In this document: positions 35,401 to 39,702 of the stretch, piece after piece
How positions within the stretch are numbered: the first letter of the stretch is position 1
Layout: each line of letters opens with the position of its first letter
Assembly: GCA_046538945.1 (NCBI GenBank)
Contig: JBKHHW010000011.1
Coordinates: 1 to 39,702, forward strand
Direction: 5' to 3'
Origin: JAEZKC01 sp046538945
GTDB taxonomy: Bacteria; Fibrobacterota; Chitinivibrionia; Chitinivibrionales; Chitinispirillaceae
Length of the DNA: 39,702 nt
Notes under the pieces: generated by a model
What the model saw: the letters and a program-made list of their open reading frames with translations, nothing else
Database searches by the model: none
What the model was told of the DNA's origin: nothing
Program-made: the position numbers and the translations under genes

Positions 35401-38070
35401 CTTGATGTGGTTCTTGTAAAAAGAAACCTTCCCTTCAATGATGATTTGCTTGATGAGCCTCCCACTCACATACCTGACCCTGAAACAGACTGGAGCTGGA
35501 TGCCGCACCACAGAGCAAGCGGTGACCCTGTTGACTTCGGAGGTATACCGGAAAAGGCGAAAGAAGAAGTAGACCAGTCATACTGGACAACTGAAATAAA
35601 CCCCTACGTTACAGTCTACCGCAAAAACGAATTCGTCTGGGGATACTCTCCATCCGCCTCTGAACAACAGACAAAAAAGAACAACTACGAAATGACCGCC
35701 CAGATCACTTCCCCTCTGCACAACCCATCCGAAGAGTACATCTTCATGGAACAGGTTGTTCCCTCAATCACCGTAAAGGGATGGGCGGAAATAACCGAGG
35801 ACGGGGTGATAAACGACATCTGGGTAAACGGGAAAAGGGTTCTGGACATAAATTCCGTCATCAAATACGATTTCGAAAGCGACAGGTGGAATTTCACCAT
35901 TCCCGTACCGGTTGAAAACGGCGGCAACAATGTGGATATCACCATTTTCGGCGGTCCGGAGCTGGACTGCGAGGAATGTTTCGGGTGTGCGTTCTCGAAC
36001 CACAGCTTCTATGTGGAGTTCAGGGGAGCCGAAGCCCACCCCTCTCACCTGTCTTTACGAAACCTCAACGACATGCCGCTTCAGGACACTGCCACGATCG
36101 ACACCACCGTTTTTCATGTAAGAGTAGATGATATGAACGGCAACCTGAATTTCAAAGCCAGAGATACAGTGTATACCTCTGTGGTCAATCCGGTGTCAGG
36201 CGACAGCATATACATCCCTCTTCTTGAGACCGGAGATTCGACCGGCGTATTCAGAAGCATCAATCCTGTAGACGTGGTCAGTCTCCCCCCCTCCCAGAGA
36301 GGACCCAATCAGATTTCAATGAGCGGCGGCGATATCATCTGGATCACTTATGTGGACCAGTACGATCCAAATGACATATCAAAAGCATATCTTGCAACCA
36401 GAGCCGATTTTCCGGTGCCCGTCAGGTCATCGTTCCACGATTCGGACGGCAACGGTTCTATTGACAGAGTCACTGTCCAATACTCAACTTCTGTAAATGT
36501 GATGCCCGATTCATTTCACTTGTCAGTTCCCGGAGCAGAAGAAAACAGAGTGATCAAGGGTGCGCAGAACGAAATAATCAAATACGAAGACATGGTGGTT
36601 ATAAAACTTGATCCGGCAATTGACAGAATAACAGGATTCAAAACAGGAGATCAAATGACCGCCCGCTCATTTCTCCTTCACAATGAAAATGTGAAGGAAT
36701 CCGTTGTTCCGGTTGCGGACAGCGCCGGCCCCGCCCTTATCGACAAAGCTGTTCTGTTCGAAAGGTTGGAGGGGCAGTTCGATACCCTGCAGGTCCTCTT
36801 TTCTGAGCCAGTGGAGGCAGAAAAGGTGCTGCAACACTCTCTTGTCCTCAAAAGGAACGGAGAAGAGAGAAGTCTTGTGGTCGAGTCGGTACTGGATGTA
36901 AGTGCTATGACCAATACACTTACCCTGCTTGTCCACCCCGGTGTCGATGCGATCATGTCGGGAGATTCCGTTTACATAAACCCTGTAGGTCCCGTTACCG
37001 ATCGTCTTGGCAACAGTCCCCACAAGGAGAACGTTGCGGTTCCGGTCATTCTGAAATCATCCATACCGAGAATTCTTTCGGGATGTTATAAGGATGTGAA
37101 TGCTGACGGGACTATCGATATGGTGGATATCGTTTTCAACAAACAAGTTGACCCGAGTGGATTGCAGCTGTCGTTGGCCTGGGAAAAAAGGACGCCCGTT
37201 GTTATTGAAAATGCCCGCATACGGAAAAAACCCGATAGGGAGAATGCGATGCAGGTTAATCTGGAAGGTATTCTTGTTGCCGATTCTCTCACAACTTCAG
37301 GTATGATGAGAGTAATTGCCACTCACAGCAAATTTCCCGGAGACACCATATACAAGGAGATGGCCGACAGCGCTGCCCCTGTGATTAAAAAGGCGCTTTA
37401 TTCTCCGTCCCAGACAGAAGGGGGAGATACGCTTGCAGTTCATTTTACCGAAGCAATGCCGCTGGTACCATCGCATGATTCCTACCTGTTTATCCACGGT
37501 GATGACGGAACTCTTTACAGCATGGAATTCCGCAACAACATCAGCTCCGGAGCTGTCCAGAGCTATATTGTAGCCTCGTTGAAAGGAATCGATTTTCCAG
37601 GTAATTCGGATTCAGTATGGATCAATACAGAGACAAACATTTTCGACGAAAACGGAGTAAAGCAACTGAATGAGAATAATCGCAGATGCAAACTGAATGT
37701 GAAACCGGTTCCTTTTACTATCGAGACGATTGTTGCTCCCAATCCTTTTGTAACCGACAGAACAAACGCATACGGATTGCCGGGGACAATGATAAGAGTA
37801 AGAGCTGTTTCCAAGCTTCCGATCACTTTCAGACTCAAGGGATCGATAACTCTCTATGATGCGATAGGCAATGTTGTGCTGACAAAGGAGTTCGAACCGG
37901 ATGCAGAATCTTCTGATCTGATACTAAACTGGAACGGCTACTCCAGAACCGGAAGACGAGTGGGTTCAGGCACATACCTTGGAGTGATCACTGTTGAACC
38001 GATTGCCTCTGCAGCAGAAGAAAAACGCACTCCGATGAAAGACAAGGTCAAAATCAGGGTCGTCAGATAG
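32437..38070 (+). CDS. Very large secreted multidomain GH9 cellulase (1877 aa)
   Basis: A signal peptide (LKRLSIPALLMWLICSSPLLA) is followed by a CelD_N Ig-like domain (~48-165, VRVNQAGYRP) and a GH9 barrel (~170-670) with Asp206/Asp209 in GGWHDCGDHLK and a candidate acid Glu656 in HTETGIDASA. Then come two fibronectin-III-like domains (~680-775 and 780-870, both with LxxxTTYYF), a beta-rich CBM-like region (~875-1080), an Ig-like domain (~1090-1190), and four related Ig-like repeats with DGNGSIDRVTVQY or DTLQVLFSEPV cores. The C-terminus (~1770-1877) is a FlgD-like sorting or anchoring domain (YDAIGNVV, NWNGYSRTGRRVGSGTYLG, ending KIRVVR). GGAG lies 8 nt before ATG 32437. The likely role is endo- or processive cleavage of cellulose outside the cell. 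An AT-rich block (about 33075-34320) lies inside the catalytic domain. Confidence 0.87.
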   Translation: MLKRLSIPALLMWLICSSPLLADPEPYAPIANPLPDTLDQLYRDSATIQIGRVRVNQAGYRPQDKKYFYYVGEGQSEFSVIDVNSGETVATGELVSKGTEVSGQIYIRASNNAQHHESGDERYTMESPLVSGPLFEGIIPESVGPGQYKIRVGTEESGPFWIDEKIYSWLRDAAIKFPGVNRCGNSDSWFHPPCHLQDAVTGGWHDCGDHLKESCTQSFLHSMLGLAAAVFKERDMDHYGPNHNNTVITDGIPDILYEAKYGSDYLLQSYDKANGNIENLITSMGNFGADGDHGWWGRPEYQDMMPPERGGPPRPARVEIGVNVIAPFAAGLAYTGKLYEPFDSEYARKCLSVAEDLYSYVKNNPELTSSSEAYHAGEEAHDKIAFAAVALLWATEDTGYLNDLCYDTTIPNVMTTNTDPILSFQGGWFKVNRELFVKETTNTTWDTYFVPALWSFYRLILKDEQLCNRLSINTEERLKLIEQTAFSLARSLTTFSDGDTSISLPPINLPWMQIPLTLKYGSTWFEMSTEQDWMWNRYQISNIFDMYAYSDMALWLQGMQLPNTPATTDWKGKEVREIMIRQMDYMLGVNPWDISMFIGVGHKNFNHIHHRAANPEGKNLPGAFYGYTPPDGALYSGWPASTTTFEDKWKDHFHTETGIDASAISIITIMGLTKEEPITEPPTATVRTVYVGYDQAIIEVRQSRFGNTTIQYGSQTPPSQNHTCDSAGVFHRIVLNGLQNGTTYYFDAVVSDLYGNSDTINDRGEYFEFTTLQNPPGDAEITNVKVCKVTSDSAEIFWYTPNGEYNSRVVFGEGLPPETVHDGNIYGRPTNFHYVKIGDLKEKTTYYFYVESDGMRDDNEGKYYTFTTPVEHVDFDVRIIQYEWGGKPTLGMNVINQDSKAYDSLELRFYMRGTEEEMADMGARVDIGFKYRSDGWIDSAFKQTVDDLLQDQKPIKIPDTYDPSNDTYAWYFAIPTGSTVMESGARFRLDVVLVKRNLPFNDDLLDEPPTHIPDPETDWSWMPHHRASGDPVDFGGIPEKAKEEVDQSYWTTEINPYVTVYRKNEFVWGYSPSASEQQTKKNNYEMTAQITSPLHNPSEEYIFMEQVVPSITVKGWAEITEDGVINDIWVNGKRVLDINSVIKYDFESDRWNFTIPVPVENGGNNVDITIFGGPELDCEECFGCAFSNHSFYVEFRGAEAHPSHLSLRNLNDMPLQDTATIDTTVFHVRVDDMNGNLNFKARDTVYTSVVNPVSGDSIYIPLLETGDSTGVFRSINPVDVVSLPPSQRGPNQISMSGGDIIWITYVDQYDPNDISKAYLATRADFPVPVRSSFHDSDGNGSIDRVTVQYSTSVNVMPDSFHLSVPGAEENRVIKGAQNEIIKYEDMVVIKLDPAIDRITGFKTGDQMTARSFLLHNENVKESVVPVADSAGPALIDKAVLFERLEGQFDTLQVLFSEPVEAEKVLQHSLVLKRNGEERSLVVESVLDVSAMTNTLTLLVHPGVDAIMSGDSVYINPVGPVTDRLGNSPHKENVAVPVILKSSIPRILSGCYKDVNADGTIDMVDIVFNKQVDPSGLQLSLAWEKRTPVVIENARIRKKPDRENAMQVNLEGILVADSLTTSGMMRVIATHSKFPGDTIYKEMADSAAPVIKKALYSPSQTEGGDTLAVHFTEAMPLVPSHDSYLFIHGDDGTLYSMEFRNNISSGAVQSYIVASLKGIDFPGNSDSVWINTETNIFDENGVKQLNENNRRCKLNVKPVPFTIETIVAPNPFVTDRTNAYGLPGTMIRVRAVSKLPITFRLKGSITLYDAIGNVVLTKEFEPDAESSDLILNWNGYSRTGRRVGSGTYLGVITVEPIASAAEEKRTPMKDKVKIRVVR
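33075..34320 (+). other. AT-rich mosaic block inside the GH9 catalytic domain
   Basis: Sixty-base lines counted by hand: G+C is 22 (33181), 20 (33241), 19 (33481), 22 (33781) and 20 (34201) inside the block, against 37 (33001) and 37 (34321) immediately outside, and 34 (32521) and 29 (35701) further away. Codons TTA, CTA, ATA and AGA become common inside. The reading frame is intact across both edges. The left edge is just after the GGWHDCGDH motif and the right edge is before the candidate catalytic Glu. Confidence 0.75.
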
Positions 38071-38115
38071 GTTTACGGTCCCCCCCAAAAAAACAAATGA
38101 ATTCAGACACGATTG

Positions 38116-38150
38116 AAAAAAGGCGGTTCCATTCCGGAACCGCCTTTTTT
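38116..38150. terminator. Bidirectional terminator between GH9 and glgC
   Basis: A perfect 15-bp stem (AAAAAAGGCGGTTCC with GGAACCGCCTTTTTT) and 5-nt loop, symmetric A/T runs, between convergent genes. Confidence 0.93.
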
Positions 38151-38172
38151 AACATCGAATCGTAGGCATCTG

Positions 38173-39435
38173 CTAGAGAACGTAGCCGGAAGGAATATTC
38201 ATTCCTTTGGGCACCACTATGATACCATCACGAATGACAATGCCGTCGCGTTCGCCGTTACGGATGTTTTCAGCATTTGTAAGGTGAACATTGTCTCCGA
38301 TACGCACATCTTTATCTATTATGGCATTTTCTATCCGGCAGTTGCTTCCGATTCCCAGCCCCTCTCCGTCTTGTGCTTCTGTGTCGTAATAATCGGCACC
38401 CATCAGAATGACTCTGGACAGATGGGTTCCGTTGCGGATTACCGAACGCACTCCCACAACGCTGTCCGATATCACCGCATTGCTTATCATGGACCCTTCA
38501 CAGATGATGGAAGAATCGATCGTAGAGCCGGCGAATTTAGCAGCCGGGAGGAAACGTGCGTGAGTGAAAATCGGCTTTTCCTGATCATAGAAATTGAAAG
38601 GGGGTTCCTTTGTTGTCATGGCAATATGAGCATCGAAAAACGCCTTAATGGTTCCGATATCCTCCCAGTAGCCCTCGAATGGATAGGCAAACACATTGCA
38701 GTTGCTTATTGCGGCCGGAATAATCTGTTTGCCGAAATCATCGTATTCATATTTATCCAGGATATCGAGAAGTACTTCCTTGTTGAAAAGATAGATTCCC
38801 ATGGAGCCCACATGCGTTCTCTCTTCTTCAGTGGCAGGGTCCTTTGTTCTCAAATTCATGGGGAGCTCGAAATCCTTGACAGTCTCATCATCTTTGGGTT
38901 TTTCAACAAAATCCAGAACACGATAATCTGAGTCCATTTTCATGATACCGAGTTCACTTACCTGAGACCGGGGAACCGGCACTACACTCAGAGTCAGGTC
39001 TGCTTTGTGCTCGTAATGAAATTTGATGAATTTCTGAAAATCCATTCTATACAAATGATCTCCGGAAAGCAGGAGCACCGTTTCTCCGGCCTGCTTGAAA
39101 TTCTTGAGATTTTTCCTGACCGCATCGGCCGTTCCCTGGTACCAACCCTTGCTGTCATTGGTTTGGGAGGCGGCCAGAATAGACACGAATCCTTTTGAAA
39201 AATTGTCCATTCTGTAGCTCTGGAAAATGTGCCTGTGAAGAGACTCGGATGCAAACTGGGTGAGAATCCAGATGTGCCGGATTCCATTATGGAGGCAGTT
39301 TGATATGGGAATATCGATGAGTCTGAATTTACCCCCGATCGGTACAGCCGGTTTTGAGCGGGACTGAGTTAATGGGTGCAGACGACGACCCTGGCCGCCT
39401 GCAAGGATAATGGAAGTTACACGGGGAGATGTCAT
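38173..39435 (-). CDS. glgC: Glucose-1-phosphate adenylyltransferase
   Basis: GlgC makes ADP-glucose from glucose 1-phosphate and ATP, the committed step of glycogen synthesis in the cytoplasm. The 420-aa length is normal. Motifs: LAGGQGRRLHPLTQSRSKPAVP (nucleotide site and allosteric region), KFRLIDIPISNCLHNGI, YQGTADAVR, SGDHLYRMD, VEKPKDD, THVGSMGIYLF, YPFEGYWEDIGT, and a C-terminal left-handed beta-helix with GSNCRIENAIIDKDVRIGD. Motif wording is closer to the cyanobacterial/plant type than the enterobacterial one. AAAGGA lies 9 nt before ATG 39435. Functional link: the GH94 enzymes produce its substrate, glucose 1-phosphate, but its own promoter region and the terminator make it a separate unit. 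Confidence 0.95.
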   Translation of the reverse strand: MTSPRVTSIILAGGQGRRLHPLTQSRSKPAVPIGGKFRLIDIPISNCLHNGIRHIWILTQFASESLHRHIFQSYRMDNFSKGFVSILAASQTNDSKGWYQGTADAVRKNLKNFKQAGETVLLLSGDHLYRMDFQKFIKFHYEHKADLTLSVVPVPRSQVSELGIMKMDSDYRVLDFVEKPKDDETVKDFELPMNLRTKDPATEEERTHVGSMGIYLFNKEVLLDILDKYEYDDFGKQIIPAAISNCNVFAYPFEGYWEDIGTIKAFFDAHIAMTTKEPPFNFYDQEKPIFTHARFLPAAKFAGSTIDSSIICEGSMISNAVISDSVVGVRSVIRNGTHLSRVILMGADYYDTEAQDGEGLGIGSNCRIENAIIDKDVRIGDNVHLTNAENIRNGERDGIVIRDGIIVVPKGMNIPSGYVL

Positions 39436-39702
39436 AGTAGCCGTTCCTTTGATTTTGATTGATACTTTGACCAGTGGAGGGGTGTAAGGTGCACGGGCGA
39501 ACCTGATCTCCCCCCTCGAACAGTAATTTTATAATATAAGTAACAGAATGTTTGAGGTCAAAGCCCGTTGAATGTTCAAGGGCTCAACGTTCAGGTTCAA
39601 CGTTGTCCGTTTTCCGTCGGACCGGCCCGCACATGGTGAGTTCGTCGAAGCATGTCCTTAGCTTATTTTCAGAGTTCAGCGGGCCTTCCGCACATGCTGA
39701 GC
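39436..39702. other. Intergenic region upstream of glgC, with repeats
   Basis: The first ~110 nt would hold the glgC promoter; an AT-rich TATATTATAAAAT stretch on the minus strand near 39525-39540 is the best -10 candidate. Further right, GTTGAA/TTCAA/TCAACGTT half-sites recur between 39568 and 39605. REP-like repeats fill the end. Confidence 0.4.
39626..39702. repeat. REP-like extragenic repeats (one complete copy, one cut by the window edge)
   Basis: CCCGCACATGGTGAG at 39626-39640 is followed by TTCGTCGAAGCATG, and CCGCACATGCTGAGC recurs at 39688-39702. The wording matches the widespread extragenic TGAG-xx-GTCGAAG type of repeat. The second copy runs off the window. Confidence 0.5.

Noticed and set aside
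38113..38931. 272-codon plus-strand ORF
   Set aside because: Antisense shadow of glgC, and it begins inside the bidirectional terminator.
1..39702. CRISPR arrays, tRNA, rRNA, insertion sequences, prophage genes
   Set aside because: I looked for regularly spaced repeats, cloverleaf-like segments and transposase or integrase motifs and saw none that held up.

Overview
The window looks like chromosomal DNA of a Gram-negative, cellulose-degrading bacterium. Lipid A synthesis (lpxB), beta-barrel outer-membrane proteins ending in Phe, and lipoproteins point to a diderm. Several features recall Fibrobacterota/Chitinivibrionia: a lipoprotein GH51 with CBM30/CBM11-like modules (the layout of the Fibrobacter succinogenes EGF type), a very long secreted GH9 with many Ig-like modules and a FlgD-like C-terminus, and a clostridial-type cellobiose phosphorylase. 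The phylum assignment is inference; no rRNA, tRNA, CRISPR or insertion sequence was seen.

Layout. 1-1814 (+): end of a mannose-1-phosphate guanylyltransferase gene, then lpxB. 1979-4065 (+): a PEGA-domain envelope protein with a barrel-like C-terminus and a 56-aa putative lipoprotein. 4349-5176 (+): panB. 5232-5702 (-): unknown exported protein. 5927-11460 (-): a compact five-gene peptide-type (SBP family 5/Dpp) ABC importer. 11461-12357: a divergent control region. 12358-19940 (+): two related outer-membrane barrel proteins and the GH51 lipoprotein. 20159-22594 (+): cellobiose phosphorylase. 22674-24251 (-): a GH9 enzyme that appears to lack a signal peptide. 24403-26280 (-): DsbD-type thiol:disulfide interchange protein. 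26689-29100 (+): second GH94 phosphorylase. 29666-32200 (+): an unusual cytosolic LacI-type sugar-sensor/SpoIIE phosphatase fusion. 32437-38070 (+): an 1877-aa secreted GH9 cellulase. 38173-39435 (-): glgC. The right edge carries REP-like repeats.

How it may work together (inference): secreted GH9 and surface GH51 cut cellulose or mixed-linkage glucan; the paired barrels bind glucan or let oligosaccharides through the outer membrane; the Dpp-type importer brings them into the cytoplasm; the leaderless GH9 and the two GH94 enzymes break them down, giving glucose 1-phosphate that GlgC could store as glycogen. The HTH-less LacI-sensor phosphatase is the natural candidate to sense sugar and signal through a partner-switch (STAS/anti-sigma) cascade that is not in this window. 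No TonB-dependent SusC/SusD pair is present, so this would be a different kind of glycan-utilisation locus.

Most genes after 19940 seem to be separate transcription units: strong hairpin terminators lie after the GH51, both GH94, the phosphatase, the large GH9/glgC pair and the ABC operon. The large GH9 gene contains a sharply AT-rich block of about 1.25 kb inside its catalytic domain.
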